A stretch of DNA of 60,000 bases from Tubiluchus corallicola (GCA_030141605.1 JAQGDQ010000002.1:64001-124000), one strand, 5' to 3'; counted from the stretch's first letter, positions 23,435 to 59,685 are shown. The notes: generated from the sequence alone by a model not told the origin. Made by a program: numbers and translations.

Positions 23435-24363
23435 AGCTTGTAGACACTGTAACATCTTTAATCATTTTAATAAGATTGAGAAGTCCGGGTAAGTTGTTGT
23501 CAAAGTTCTTAAGGCAGGAGTGGAAGTAGTGCATGATTCGTGATGCATATTGATTGTTTCCAGGTGTCCATGAACGGTACGCATATTAACAAAGCTCATG
23601 GGATACCACCAATTTTCGTAAAAACTGGAAGTAATACTTTTTAGAAAGATATGTCTCTGTCGAAATTTTAGATCAAGAAATAATTGTAGTGGTAGCATTA
23701 GCTTATTGTTGTATTATTAGATGGAAAAATTCAAAAGAAAGCACAGATTTTTGGTGCATAACATTTTCCAGGAGAGATAACAACACAGAGTGTACCACCA
23801 CTTAGTGAAAGAATTGCAGTTAGATACAGAACAACATAATTATATGCTTCTTTCGCCTCTTAAAAACTAAAATGGAAGAAATATTATTGTGTGTAGGTCC
23901 TGAAGTGACCAAAACTCACCTGACCAAGAAGCCAATCAGCGAAAATGGTCACTGGAAACTGAAAACTAGATAAATCACCTAGGCAATGGCAGTGTATTGC
24001 TGAGTGATGCATATTAGGATGATAACGATCGTGTTCCAATGAATACAGATCACACATTGCACACGTTTATGGAGTCCTGACCTTTATACTTAGTATCTTC
24101 ACTCATAAAAACAAACAGCATTCCCGCAAATTCAGACACATTATAAAGGATTTTCACAACATGAAATATTGTTTGTGCATTGGACAATTACCTTTCAACT
24201 TGTACAACATTTGCAGAGCATATTAAGCTACCATGAAGGTTAATTGGAGGTGAATTATAATGCATTTAACTACTGCAAGAGCAAATGTATTTACAAGTTT
24301 GGTTTTCATGGATTTTACCAAAAGAGAATCACACAGGGTTTTATTGTGGATAAGGCACAATAA

Positions 24364-24421
24364 GCCACAAGTGAATGCATTTCCACTATGTGGCCACAAG
24401 TGAATGCATTTCTACTATGAG
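24364..24421. repeat. 29-bp tandem duplication
   Basis: GCCACAAGTGAATGCATTTC at 24364 recurs 29 bases later with one difference (TTTCC to TTTCT), giving two adjacent copies. Confidence 0.8.
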
Positions 24422-25105
24422 CAGTACTTGATGTATTCTGCTAGTTACCCTCTTGTCCTTAAGCCAAGTGACGCAGATCTTTGTGATAACATTTAAAATT
24501 TATCTGAAATGTAAAGACTACATGCACATGTGTCGTTTGTTTGGAGAATTTGATAGTTGTGCCTTACAGGTTCTTCAAACTCGCTCAAAGTTAAAAAAAA
24601 TAAAACCAAATAGAGACGAATTACAAATATTCACACTTATTAAACTGTGGGGACATTGACACAACCAGCCTGCACAAGTAAATGTGGGTTTTCAGTTTTA
24701 AGTGGTCAAGGTTCTCCATTGACAAGTCTCTGAGCCAGTGAGTCACTTCAAACGACCTTGAGCTTAAACCCTCACTTTACCCTGACAGTTTATGCCAGGG
24801 ACAATTCAAATCCAAATTATCCCAGTTTGATAGCAACTGGTATCTGTTATGTAATTTTAGGAAGCAACTAAAAAAAACAGAACTTTATTAAAACAACTTT
24901 GCTAATTACATCAAAACATTTGGTCCGTAGTTGGACCATCTTATAAAGCTCTCAATCACCAAATTTACGTAAAAATAGCTAGCTACTTGACTGCAGCTAA
25001 AAGTAGTCTTTTGCATTACAATCAAGCAGAGAAGAATTTGGAGTTTGCTGTTTTGCTTCATTTTTATGGCCTTTAATAAAGTGAAATGGATTAGTGGGTA
25101 AGCTA

Positions 25106-25189
25106 ATAATAGTAATAATAATAATGTATTATTATTATTATTATTTTATTATTATTATTATTATTATTATTTTATTATTATTATTATTA

Positions 25190-25258
<69 letters not shown>
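25106..25258. repeat. (ATT)n microsatellite with inverted left end
   Basis: About 130 bases of ATT/TTA triplets, broken by occasional extra T, are preceded by a short AAT run in the opposite sense (25106-25124), so the left end can fold back. The long isoleucine/tyrosine/leucine frame read here is an artefact of the repeat. Confidence 0.9.
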
Positions 25259-25268
<10 letters not shown>

Positions 25269-25375
25269 CTAAACTTAGCTGCAAAGTAGAATACTTGATT
25301 TTTATTATGCCAGTGATACGTACACATTACCCACTTTTCACAAAATGTAAAAGTACCAAAAATAATTTGTTTTGA

Positions 25376-27841
25376 ACAAATTTTAGTAGATGACCATGCA
25401 TTAAAACAGCCATCTAATAGTTAAATAGGTCAGGAGACCAAATTTTCTAATTTTACATTGTGCTACTCTAATACATTATGAAGTCTGCATACAGTAAGAT
25501 TACATTTAGATAACGTCATCTTTATCATAACGATGATGAGTTTTTGAACTACTTATGCATCAATGATCAAGAACTTAATTACTTTAGTTCTCAGCCTTCC
25601 ATCACACAATGATGCAGCAGAGCAAAAAGATAAAATAAAGAAAACAGAAGCCGATATTCAAACAATGAAGGAAAATATAAGTAAAAGGAATCAGAAACCA
25701 GTGTTAGCCAATACCTAAATCTCAGGCTACACATCCAAGAAGACCGGCCTGGGAACAAACTCCATGCCCATGATTGCTAAAATAAAGATTATTCCAACGT
25801 GAAACAAAGTAATTTTTAAATGAATTGACAGTTAGTCACCTTGCACAACATAATAATAATATTTCCAACTGCTCTCTTCATCAGTGTCTTACAATTTGAA
25901 GTTCTATGTAATTCGTTTTATGTAACCTGATTACGTAATGAAGGGCACAGTCATTTCCCAAAATATCGTTATTATTGTTAAATAATTAATAAATAACTAT
26001 CTGTTTATTTTTACTTACGGATACACAAATTTTCACTATTCATTAATTTTTAACATGAATGAAAGTAATTAGCTAACTTTTCTTATATGCACAATTTCGA
26101 TTTTAGCTATGTCACTTTCTTACCTTGACCAGCTCAAGCAATTACACTGGGCATTACCAATTCACTGTTGTACAAGACCGTGTTATTATTATCAATTTTA
26201 TCAGTCAGTGTTGTACAGGTTCTGTGATCATCGTGATGATAATCAAAAGTAATTCACGGCTAGTTTAAGTGTTGGCTGCTCTATGTAAAAAAATATAATG
26301 ACACATCATTCAAGTGTAGCCACTTTTCCATATATGAAGCTTGCAGAATAGGTTGAAATGCTTTTTCAAAGCCCTTCCTATGCAATGAAAATGCATATAG
26401 TTTCATATATATGCTTGCTGCATATACAACTGACAATTTCTAAAAATTCTGGATATGATAGCCAATTCAACTTCAGCTTTTTGAAAAAAAATTCATGTAC
26501 TAAATGTAGCAATTTTTAGTGATATTGTATTAGGGACAGGAATAAGGACCAATGAAATGACAACATTTTTTGGAAACTTTAGTGAAATGAAAAATGTACA
26601 GAAGTGTGATTTAGCACTGGAGCCATGTGAGTAAAACTAAGAGTAACTTGAACTTAATTAAAGACAAAGCATGCCGTACAAAAACAACACTGGTGCTGAA
26701 AGAAATGCGTTTAAGTCTCGGTTTAAGCTTATTATAAGCAATATCGAATTCTAAACATGAGTTGATGCAACATAACAGCTAATGCTTAGAAAAACCTCAA
26801 AAAATCGTCAAAGCTATCTTAAATATAAGTAGTACTACACACATTAAATGTTAAAATAAATGAAGCAGGTATTCAGCATGCAGAATTTTAAGTGTTTACT
26901 ATCGCACATATACGCAGAGAGACCAAAATAGGCTTAGTTCAATAAAAGCCATGTTTTAGTTTTTAGCCATCTTTGTACTTGTTTTTGGCTTTTTAGGATG
27001 TTCAACTACTATTACCATATACTGCTTTGAGCCGGATTAGTAATATTTTGTGCATTCAGTGGACTAAATTTCATAGCATTTCAGTGGACAAAATTTCAAT
27101 GGATTCGACAATGTCAAGACATGGGAAATCCATTGTAATTATAGGTCATTTTGTTTCATCTAGCACTCAGTTGCAGACTCTGTACAGTGGCTGGAAAATT
27201 CATCAGTCATCTTCCTCACTAATGTTTCAACTTGTTGTGTAACAGGTTCATAGCAGTGTAGTACTGGTATAATGGAACAATGGAAAATTTATTTGCTAGG
27301 AGAAAAATAAGAAAGAACAGTGGTTAACTCTGTGGTTAAACAAGTTAAATCCTGCATACAAAATGGAGTATAATTAGGATCAACTTGCATATTTAATTCA
27401 CTAAGTGGAGTTGCAGTTCACCTGAGTGGAAACAGTACATAATGCCTTTTGGAGATTTTAAAGGTTTAGAGAATAATGACCCAGGCCAGGGAACTACTGA
27501 AACAGAAATAGCAGAGCATTCCAAGTATGAGAAATAAACAAATGTACTTTTGTTTAAAGCAAAAAGACTACTTTCATGTTTAGGATTCACAGTCACTGGT
27601 TGTTGTAAGGGAGCTGAACTGCATAGGCTCATGGTCACGTGCAAGACCACACAGTATATCTGGACACATAAAATCCGATTATTTCATTTGTATTGCTTCT
27701 TCTGAAAATAAAGTTATTTGTGATTTCATTTATAACTGTGGAGTTATAACAATCTGTGGAGCATGTCCATCCTACATAGTTCCTAGCAGTGCAAGTTCAG
27801 ATTCTACTATGACACATTCTCTTCCGAAGTGAGAGACGTGG
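25376..27841. other. Intergenic DNA, no supported gene
   Basis: AT-rich, with scattered short open frames on both strands. None carries a recognisable motif or splice context. Confidence 0.45.
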
Positions 27842-28390
27842 AAATTTTTGAAGTTGAAGCCTATTTGGGACGTATTTGAGGCTGCTGTTCATTCACTCCC
27901 CATTACCAGTTTGCAAAAATTCGCATACTTAAGTTGCATTAGTGGGACCACCAAGTGATGGTTTGACTGGTACGAAGGTATTGAAAATCCGTTTTCGAAA
28001 TCCTTCATTGATTGTTAATTGGACTTCATTCCCTCAAGTTAATGAGACTGGCAGAAGTACAGGAAACATTTCTCAGTTTCGCATTATGCTAGATTCATTT
28101 ACAGCTTCGATTGCGCAATGCGAGAAATACGCTTATGTAGAGATCATGCCTAGTGATGGGACTCTGGAAGATAGAACATTGTCTTCTTTCTTATTAGCAC
28201 AGCTGCTTGAAGTTTTACATAAGCTGCCTCTGAGCGTTGTTCTACAGTGGAATCGACAAGCCAGAGATTCTGAAGGCAAGCACATTCTGAAGTACAATCA
28301 TTTAAAGACATTATAGGTGTATGGCAAACAATGCTGTGCAATAGTTGCAAAGAAGCAATTTCTGTGTTGGCATTGCAGTAAGAAATACTG
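27842..28390 (+). mobile_element. BEL/Pao retrotransposon gag relic
   Basis: Two frames join across a frameshift. The first reads WDVFEAAVHSLPITSLQKFA, matching the FWDxFEAxVHxxPIxxLxKFxYL block of BEL/Pao gag. The second (27942-28316) carries KVLKIRFRNPSLIVN and LEVLHKLPLSVVLQW, matching the later LKERFGxPxLI and KLPxxxxxxW blocks. After the stop, a possible zinc-knuckle remnant (FLCWHCSKKYWS) follows. No protease, reverse transcriptase or LTR was found, so only part of gag survives, and it is frame-shifted. Confidence 0.65.
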
Positions 28391-28604
28391 GTCATTCATT
28401 TGGGTGATTCTGGATTTCCAGTTGCTGTAACGTCCAAAAATTATTGCAAAACTTCACCAAGCGGCAGATTTACAATTTACTTTTTCACTCGATGTTATAT
28501 CAGTTTCACGTTAGCAAAATGTGACCGATGGCTTATGAACGTATCTATAATATATGCTACTCTGGGCCAAATCAAATCGTCTAAGTTAATGTGATTAACG
28601 TGCT

Positions 28605-28911
28605 GATTTAACCAAGCTTTCAAAGTTATTAAAGAAACTGATGATGTGGATGCTGGAAACTTCTTCACATTTAAAAGCCATGGGAGGATGATGCGAGGAC
28701 ACCAGTTACAACTGGACAAGAAAATCCAAAGCTTGATTTAGGAAAATGTTTTTTCAGCCATAGGATAAGTGATCTGTGGAATGGTTTGCTTCAAAGGGCC
28801 ATGGAAGCAGTTACAGACAATCAGTTTAACGGGCCATCCATAGTCCAAACATATGTTAATGCCATTGAAGAACAAAATCTAGATTGGATTCATGAGAAGC
28901 AAGTCTGGTAA
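28605..28911 (+). mobile_element. LINE reverse transcriptase C-terminal relic
   Basis: Text in two frames reads FNQAFKVIKETDDVDAGNFF then RGHQLQLDKK, and after a frameshift FSHRISDLWNGLLQRAMEAV to a TAA at 28909-28911. This matches the DxVDxxxFFxxxxxxRTRGHxxKLxKxRxxxxxRxxFFSxRVIxxWNxLP end of a LINE family common in animals. It abuts the BEL/Pao relic, so two element types lie side by side. Confidence 0.75.
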
Positions 28912-31573
28912 ACACTGAGATTTCTACAGCATGATACCAGCACCCTTAGTTATAGATACCTATAATGTTTTTGTTCTTGGTGTATGTAGCGTATAATAAT
29001 GTACCAAATCGTTATAATCGTTGTAGTTAAAGTGCAAGCACCACAAAAAGTTGTTTAGGATTGAGTGTATGATATAATTCAGTTTCGGGTTCCTTGTACA
29101 ACGGCTACCAAAATTAAAGCCATAACTAAGTGTCAAAATGATAGGGGTGGCTTGAAAGGTGAGTTAATGTTGCTTATATAACCAGCACAGGTTTAAATAC
29201 CGCGCGTGCGCTTTAAATCTGTGAAGTGCAAACAGAGTTGCCACGTACAAGTAGAAAACCAAAACAAAATTTGGTGAATAGACGACTTTCATTGAAGTTG
29301 CTCCAAATTTGCAACGTGATCTCTAAAATTTTTATGCGAAATACCGGAGTAACAATTTTTTGTTACATAATAATGAAAAGATAACACTTACTCAACTCGC
29401 GCCATCACAAAACCACTTTGGTTGACCGACAATCATAAATATAATGTGCGTAGGTTACTACGAATTACGAAGCTTTTAAGCATGTGGCATAAAAATACGA
29501 AAAAGCCGCAAGGTAGTCTGTCTCTGTCATTCTGCCTTTCGCCCAGCTGTAAAACGCACTGTTAATGTGCGATTATCTGATAATTTGCAGGGAGCCCAAC
29601 GCGTGAGGATGCGAAGTCGGCAATTCAATCACAGTATAAATTAGTATCAACAATTCAGTTGACAACAATTATGTTACGTTACGTGATGTTAAAATCACAA
29701 AGCAGATGTAACTTATAGCATAGCAGTGTGATTTCTCAAACAAAAAAGACAACGGGTGTTCCAAAAATCATATATCACTATGGGTTGAAAACGAATGTCG
29801 AAATACACCCCTTCCCGTTTCGTCTTGTGAACATCTCTAGAAGTTGAAACTTTCACACCTTATTGATTGTTGCCTGCTCTTCCAAGTATGCTTGTTTTTC
29901 CTAATGTGCTCAAACAGTTGCACAAATCGAGTTTTTCTGGAGACTGTTTGTGCAGCTGTCTGCAAAATTTGGGTGCATGTGACTGTATATAAATATAATA
30001 AATCCATAAACGATCGAAATTAATATATAGACTAACCAAACCCCCGCAAAAAATCGTACAGAATTAATATTGTTGTTGATCTGAGTTCATTCGAAGAAAG
30101 GAAGAAGAGTAAACTGTGTGCTTTGATGGTATTTATATTGTTATTTAAAAGTCATCATAGCATGCCGAAACACTGGAGAAGCTACCATGCTCTTGGTTAA
30201 TATTTATATAACGGAAGCTTGTGCAGCTCACAAAGCCATCAATCTTGAGGGTATCCGACTACTTGAAATGATGTGCTATGAACCTGATGCGAAACAAGCA
30301 CCAAGCCTGAAGTAGTCCAACTAGACTGAAAGACTGAGTTGTTTTATGTCAAAGATATCAAGTGTAATGCAAAAGCAATAAATAACAGAAATGTGTGTCA
30401 CAAAAAATACGTACATTCACACCAAGATTTAACATCAGTACAACTAGTGCAGCAATTTAACCAGTATTGTGTTGCACCATTATATTCATTGAAGGCTTAC
30501 ATGATGTGCTTTGGAAGAACCGACCTAGAATGTATTGTTTAGTTTTATTAGTTGCTTACAGCTAGCTGTCAACTATGTACTCATACTACATCAACTGTAG
30601 TTGTTTCAAATTTTACACAATCTACTCATGACAATAATTATTTCTTTTCCTTTAAAAATTTTAGATCTTCTAAAAGTTACATGGTAATCAGTCAGCAGAC
30701 GAGGTTTTCCACAACTTGCAATTTTGGCTTATTAGGCAGCATGATTTATAGCGCAGAACAGAAAAATTAACAATGTACTTTGGACGTAACTTGTGCATCA
30801 AGGCTGAGGTCCAAAGGTTTTCTGCTCAAGTGTCTGGCTCCCAAATACCATGCTCAATTTTCCCAGTTCATATATGCCCCAATGCTTTGGTTCATCAACA
30901 GTAGAATACAGAAGGCAGTGACACAATGATTATGAACGAAACGTACAAACTTCTCCATTATATTTATGAATCAAACATGAACCAGTATCTGAGAAGGCAG
31001 CAATACTAAAATACACGATGCAGTCATATAAGTTAATGTAAAGAGCACTGCAGTAAAATGCAAATAATTTTTTATTCAAGAATCAGGAATGTGGACAAAT
31101 TGATGTTGAAGCTCAGTCTAACATAAAAAATAATGTCTTAAAGTGTCACCTATATCGATTGATACTGGATCCACAACTGGGAGTTTGTACAGCCATTCAT
31201 GAACCAATAGCAGCAAGACATTTTGTGCAGGCAGTAACATTGGCACATGCTATGAGTGATCACATCAATGTCTTATCCACTTGTATTCAAGTGCAGTTTT
31301 CTTATAGAGGGCATATTAGCATAATACTTTCAGTGCAGAATACTTTGATAATAACAAATTGCTGTGAAATAAGCCGCAATGGTTTATGAATATTCTGGCA
31401 TTCAGTGTCATAATCTAATTAATAATAAATTGTTCTGTACTTGCTTACTCTTTTGTGTCACTCATAGCAAATGAATGCGGCCTCCTTGTATAAGTGTTTG
31501 TGGATGGTTTTTAAGTTCACGTTATTTGAAATTTATATACATAATAACAGTAATTATAGGATTATATATTACA
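28912..31573. other. Intergenic DNA, no supported gene
   Basis: Some CpG-richer patches occur near 29190-29220 and 29590-29620. Open frames at 30339-30542, 30552-30770 and 31159-31389 carry no motif I recognise. Confidence 0.4.
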
Positions 31574-32120
31574 TTACTTTATTAAAACTGACCCGTTTCC
31601 TGTAATTTAATTTATTATAAGTGGACTATCACATCTGTAGGATTTTGCGCAGTAACATTAAATGTACAGCTATTACATATATATAAATATATGTATATAA
31701 ATTATTTTTATACTAATAATGGAAAAGTAATCAAAAATTTTTTAGTACTGTTATAATAGATGAATATCATTACTAACTGAGTAACTGTTGCTCTTAGAGT
31801 ACCTTTATATAGAGGCTCTCTAATTCCGCTTGGAGCTCCTCATGCATTTTCCCGCCCTCTGTTGGAGATTCCGTAAACCTTTTGTGCAAATTTAGTTTAT
31901 TTTGTGCTTCACAGATGGCAGGGAAATCACAACACGTGACCAGCCAAGGAAGACAGCCATAACGCAGAAAATTATGTTTCTAGGTTTACATTGTTGTGCA
32001 ATGTTCTGTATTCAGCTTTGGTCAAATTAATATACTTGTTACTGCGTAAAATTCTACAGATGTGATAGTCCACTTATAATAAATTAAATTACAGGAAACG
32101 GGTAAGTTTTAATAAAGTAA
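31574..32120. mobile_element. 547-bp MITE with 83-bp terminal inverted repeats
   Basis: Bases 31574-31656 and 32038-32120 are near-perfect reverse complements. Each starts TTACTTTATTAAAACT at the outer edge and includes AAGTGGACTATCACATCTG. Both arms are exactly 83 bases. The 381-base interior is non-coding. No target-site duplication is obvious, so the superfamily is undetermined. High similarity of the arms suggests recent insertion or gene conversion. Confidence 0.88.
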
Positions 32121-32944
32121 GACCTCGTAACATTCTTATATTGAATTTTCATTTGGAGTTTGATGCATGCATGATAACGCATTTTAATGATCTGTGATTC
32201 CACGGTTGGGCACGGGGTTCGCTCACTGACAGTTCAACAGCGCTCTTTATAGTTCAGCAAACATTTTTTGACTCTGACCCGCTTTATTGTCAAAACCTTA
32301 ACAGAATACAGAATAATTTATTTGTCTCAATAACATAATAAAAAGTAAAAGAGCATTAACAAATGATGTGACAGCTAAGAGAGACAGGGTGGCGAAAAGG
32401 CCAAAATGTCATCAAGTCTACTACCCTTCTACTAAGTTGATAACAAAACTCTACTTACATTAGCACTGTGAGCTATGTAAATTAAACATTCAAAATTTAA
32501 GTATTATTAATTTTATCTAAAGCATTATTCTTGTATAGCAGCAAGTTGTTAGTTAGCAGCACATGCATATGTTATACTTGGATAGCTGGATTAGTCAGTA
32601 ATATGTGAAAATAACTTTAAGTTTCAAATTAAAAATTTGTTAACATTTTGTCATCTAACATAACTGTTAGCTAATACTGACCACATGCAGCCATGAGCGT
32701 AGCGAGGGCATGCACCACTTACCACAGGTTTGACTATAAGTGCTTCACTAAATTCACATCTGCAAATTGACTAACCAACCAAGTATAACGTAATTCCATA
32801 AGGACATTTTCAGTATATCTCAAATCTTGAGCATCTGGAAATATTTACAAACACCATTATCAGGATGTAAAATGATTAACGAGCATAGAATTATAAGTCA
32901 ATGTATGGCTTAAGATGATTATTAATAAATATAACAATAACTAA

Positions 32945-33289
32945 CTTAGAAAAATGCTCATTAATATTTGGAGATTATTCCAGTACGATATTTTTTACTG
33001 CTATTTTTAAAAATGGAGAAGATTTAACAGAAGACTCAAGGCTGTTCCACAACTTGACACCCAAAAATTGCAAGGAATATGAACCATAAGATATTAAAAA
33101 TCATTGCTGGAAATAGTGTCCCCTAGTAGCTGCTCTAGTAGCATACGAGTGTGAATCTCTAATTAGTTTAAAGTAGCTAGTATACAAGGATTGCAACGTA
33201 TTATTTTCATACTTGTACATAAACTTGAACAGCTCTACTGAGTAAATATCTTTTAATTTAAGGACACCTGGGGAAATATATGAGGGCAT
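32945..33289 (-). pseudogene. LINE reverse transcriptase C-terminal remnant
   Basis: The frame from 33289 reads LKLKDIYSVELFKFMYKYEN and ends HSYATRAATRGHYFQQ. After a stop, VKLWNSLESSVKSSPFLK follows in the same frame. This is the end of a LINE RT ORF. It directly abuts the endonuclease fragment at 33309, so about 2 kb of ORF2 is missing. Confidence 0.75.
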
Positions 33290-33308
33290 GGCACGTATTT
33301 TTGTAATC

Positions 33309-33856
33309 TCAGATCAATGCCAGATCTGATATGATATCAGATCTTTTCACTATTAGACATATCGGTAGATGATCAGAAACTTCTGCAAGAATTATACTGG
33401 GGACATTAAAATCTCCGGAAATAAATGCAGGCTTCCCAGTAGTGTTAATTTTGCTTAATATCGTTTCCAGTTCGTCATGAAAGTGTGCCACAGAATAATT
33501 TGGATGGCGATAAATGACCCTGAAATTATTAGGAAAATGTTTTTGGGTAGTAGATAAACTAATCTAGATGTCCTCTGCTAATATTCTACTGACAATATGA
33601 GGTAGAGTGTTAGTTAATACTCTTTATGAGGATTTATGGAGTATTCAGTTAGTAAAGTATATTCAAGAGTGTCTTTTACATATAAAGCCACTCCAACTGC
33701 TTTAGTGGTCAAATTTTTTGAAATAAAGTGGTAACCTGAAATACCGCATAAAAGGGGGCAATAATATCAGGTGGATTTGGAAAGTGATTGATAACATCCA
33801 TCATGTTACTAAAATGTTTATTAAGGCTACTTACATTCAAATGGAAAAATAAAAGG
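33309..33856 (-). pseudogene. LINE APE-type endonuclease remnant
   Basis: Readable pieces in order are FFHLNVSSLNKHFSNMMDVI with PPDIIA (start of the APE fold), NFRVIYRHPNYSVAHFHDEL, GKPAFISGDFN, and a fused VSDHLPICLIV. The catalytic GDFN and SDHLP motifs are both visible, but the sequence between them is deleted. Several stops interrupt the upstream part. Confidence 0.75.
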
Positions 33857-34159
33857 TCGTTTTTGCGTATTATCAAATTATCATTGTTGATTAGGGAAGA
33901 TGGTTTAAAGTGTTTACTATTATAATTAAGTGAATGTGAGTCAGGGTCATGCTAATCAAAATTGTTTGGTAGCTAACAGTTTGGTAGCATCACAATGTAG
34001 CTAAAGATGACATAGTACCTGAGGTTACACTGATATTAAAAATCATCATTTTCATCAATGTCACTATATTGAAATGGTAAACAGTTGTTTATGCATGGTT
34101 GGCAGTAAAACATTTCATTTGTAATGCTCAGAGTGTTAAACTGCTCATTGGATAGCAAT

Positions 34160-34266
34160 GATGCACTTTAAATGACACCATTTGTGACAGATGTCACATG
34201 TGATAGAACACTGATTTCTTTTACAATTTTTGTGACAAAATGAACAAGGAAATTGATCTGTTACCA
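34160..34266 (-). pseudogene. PHD-like zinc finger at the start of LINE ORF2
   Basis: Starting at the ATG at 34266, the frame gives FPCSFCHKNCKRNQ followed by CDICHKWCHLKC. The spacing of Cys, His and Trp is that of the C4HC3 PHD finger that some animal LINEs carry before their endonuclease. A stop follows at about 34160. It begins 45 bases after the ORF1 stop. Confidence 0.6.
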
Positions 34267-34310
34267 TTCTTAATTATGATAACTTACAGAGTAAATATCA
34301 CAGGTGTAGT

Positions 34311-35524
34311 TTATTTTAAAGCATCAAGATCTCTTTGGGAGTTGATAACAACAGCTTGACTATTTTCCATCTTGCGTAACAAGATTTTACCATAGCTTGG
34401 TCATTGAAATTTATAATGGTTGGCCGTATGAAATTTCAGACATTTCTGATAAAGTGTGCGTCGGTTAGCTGATAATGATTCATTTATGTAAATTTTATTA
34501 TCACCTTGTGAGGTACATGTAAAGTCCTTAGTACTCCCAGCTTTTCTTCTTTCGCTACAAAATTTATCACGGATTTTTCTTCATGAGAATTTCACCACTA
34601 GTCTAGGATTCCTGCCTTCCGTGGTGGTTGTAGTCTATGAGACGTACTAATATCTTCGTCATGGAGTATAAGTCCCATGTTTGCAGCAACATTGCGCACA
34701 ATCATATTAGTGTTTTCACAGGGTGCCACCGGGTTTCCGCTTAGTTCTTCTCTTCAGGAATATTGATCTAGGGTATCAATCATCTCTTCATTGTCACTCA
34801 CTTTCTTTTCTAATTCAACAACAGTGGCTTCTAAACTTTTTACTTTAGATTTTACACTGGGCACATCATTTAAGAGTGATTTCATGTCTTTTTGGACACT
34901 GTCAAATTTTTCAGCTATAAAGACTAAGATTGTTTGATATCATGTATTTCCGGCGTAGCCCTCTCGATATTTTCTAGCTTGGCTTGCAGGTTCGTAATGG
35001 CTATAAAACACTGCCTACTGTAATCTCTGTAATTGTTCGTATTTGGCAGAGTTTGTACTTGACTAATGCCTTGATTAGGTAACAGTATATAGAAATTTGT
35101 TAACAGACATTTCGTTAACATTAGTATATGGTGAGGTTACAGTTACACAAGGATTTGATTGCCTCGGTGTGTTGGCAGGACTGTAGTTTGCTTCTGATCG
35201 AGTATCAATATTCCTGGCAGGTGACGTAAGCATACCTTGTTGAGTGGATAACCGGCCAGTAAAACCTGACTGAGCAGCGTTGATTTCTGGTCGAGTAAGT
35301 GCTTGTGAGGATATCATGCAATTTGGCATTGGTATTCCAGGTTGTCCAACTAGAGTTTGTCCATCATGTTGGTAATAACTAGAAACTACAGTAGTACTGG
35401 TGTCCGCCATGTTGCTTTCACTCTGAATAGCCGTTGCCATGGTTGTCGAACCACTAACTGCGTGTGTTACGTTTTTACCATCTAAATCTTCCACTCCTTG
35501 TTTGCATTTGCTTCTAGTTTCCAT
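34311..35524 (-). pseudogene. LINE ORF1 remnant
   Basis: It opens with a 149-codon frame from the ATG at 35524 that is rich in Ser, Thr and Gln (disordered N-terminus). It continues, with stops and shifts, through a coiled-coil-like segment (LQAKLENIERATPEI). The C-terminal part reads RKIRDKFCSERRK, DNKIYINESLSANRRTLYQK and YGKILLRKMENS, the RRM/C-terminal-domain pattern of LINE ORF1 nucleic-acid-binding proteins. It ends at a TAA at 34311-34313. Confidence 0.7.
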
Positions 35525-36274
35525 GATAAATCATCACGTTATATCATTCGGAGGCAATTTAATCGTGAATGGTAAAATATTTAAGAAAATTTATGGAGCT
35601 AAAAAAATCAACGACACAGCTCCACAGCGCACATGTGCACATCCAAATGACCTATGAAATCTAAAATTTATTTAAAAAGGATTTTTAAGCACAGCTGGCT
35701 AGTCAAACAGCCTTCAACAACCTTACTGCTAGGCTTATCTAACTGGTGCCTGACTGAATGTAAAACTAAAATTTAAAAAACTTTGTAAAAATACTTAATT
35801 AACTGTGAGGGAATTTGTCGTTTTGCAGTTTTAGCATCACTGTGCAAAGTCACAATTTTTCCATGTTAAGTATTACAGAGTAGCAAAGCTCACCTACGAT
35901 TAGATCTATCTATGATTATTTTGTAATTACAAAGCCACATAGTAGTAGGATGAAAAATGGTTTAGGAAAGACAGGAAAATTGAATTACAAGATGAGTACT
36001 TTTAATTCCCAAAGGGAAAAGGGAATGCAAATGCTAACAGTTAAAGCAATTTACCATATTTTTCTTAATATCTAATTTTTTGGGGTTTTTATACTCTTAG
36101 GGAAACCCTAAACAACAGGCTTTCTTACCTGGATAGTGCTGTCTCTAATAGAATTTATATTATGCTACTAACCAAGTACTAAGCAAAATTCTTCCCAGCA
36201 GAAAATACAGTAATCATGTTTTCATACTAATACTGCCTTTACAAAGTACAAAAAATACAATTGGTATTATTTAG
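35525..36274. other. Upstream flank of HECTD1 coding exon 1
   Basis: This holds the presumed 5' region of the LINE and sequence just before HECTD1. No promoter or 5' UTR exon could be identified with confidence. The T-rich sense skew of the HECTD1 introns becomes clear only after 36.4 kb. Confidence 0.35.
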
Positions 36275-36280
36275 GTAAGA

Positions 36281-59685
<23,405 letters not shown>

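Larger units (their letters stand above)
32299..35524 (-). mobile_element. Decayed, internally deleted LINE with ORF1 and PHD-finger ORF2 (CR1-like)
   Basis: In transcript order: ORF1 remnant (35524 to 34311), PHD-type finger at the start of ORF2 (34266 to about 34160), endonuclease pieces (33856 to 33309) and a reverse transcriptase C-terminal end (33289 to about 32945), then 3' UTR. The minus-strand 3' end near 32299 reads ATTATTCTGTATTCTGTT, a short repeated tail of the kind seen in CR1-like LINEs. The RT catalytic core is deleted, and many stops are present. The element lies between the divergent genes, head toward HECTD1. Confidence 0.75.

Noticed and set aside
25094-25375. 93-codon frame rich in Ile, Tyr and Leu
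   Set aside because: It is the translation of an (ATT)n microsatellite.
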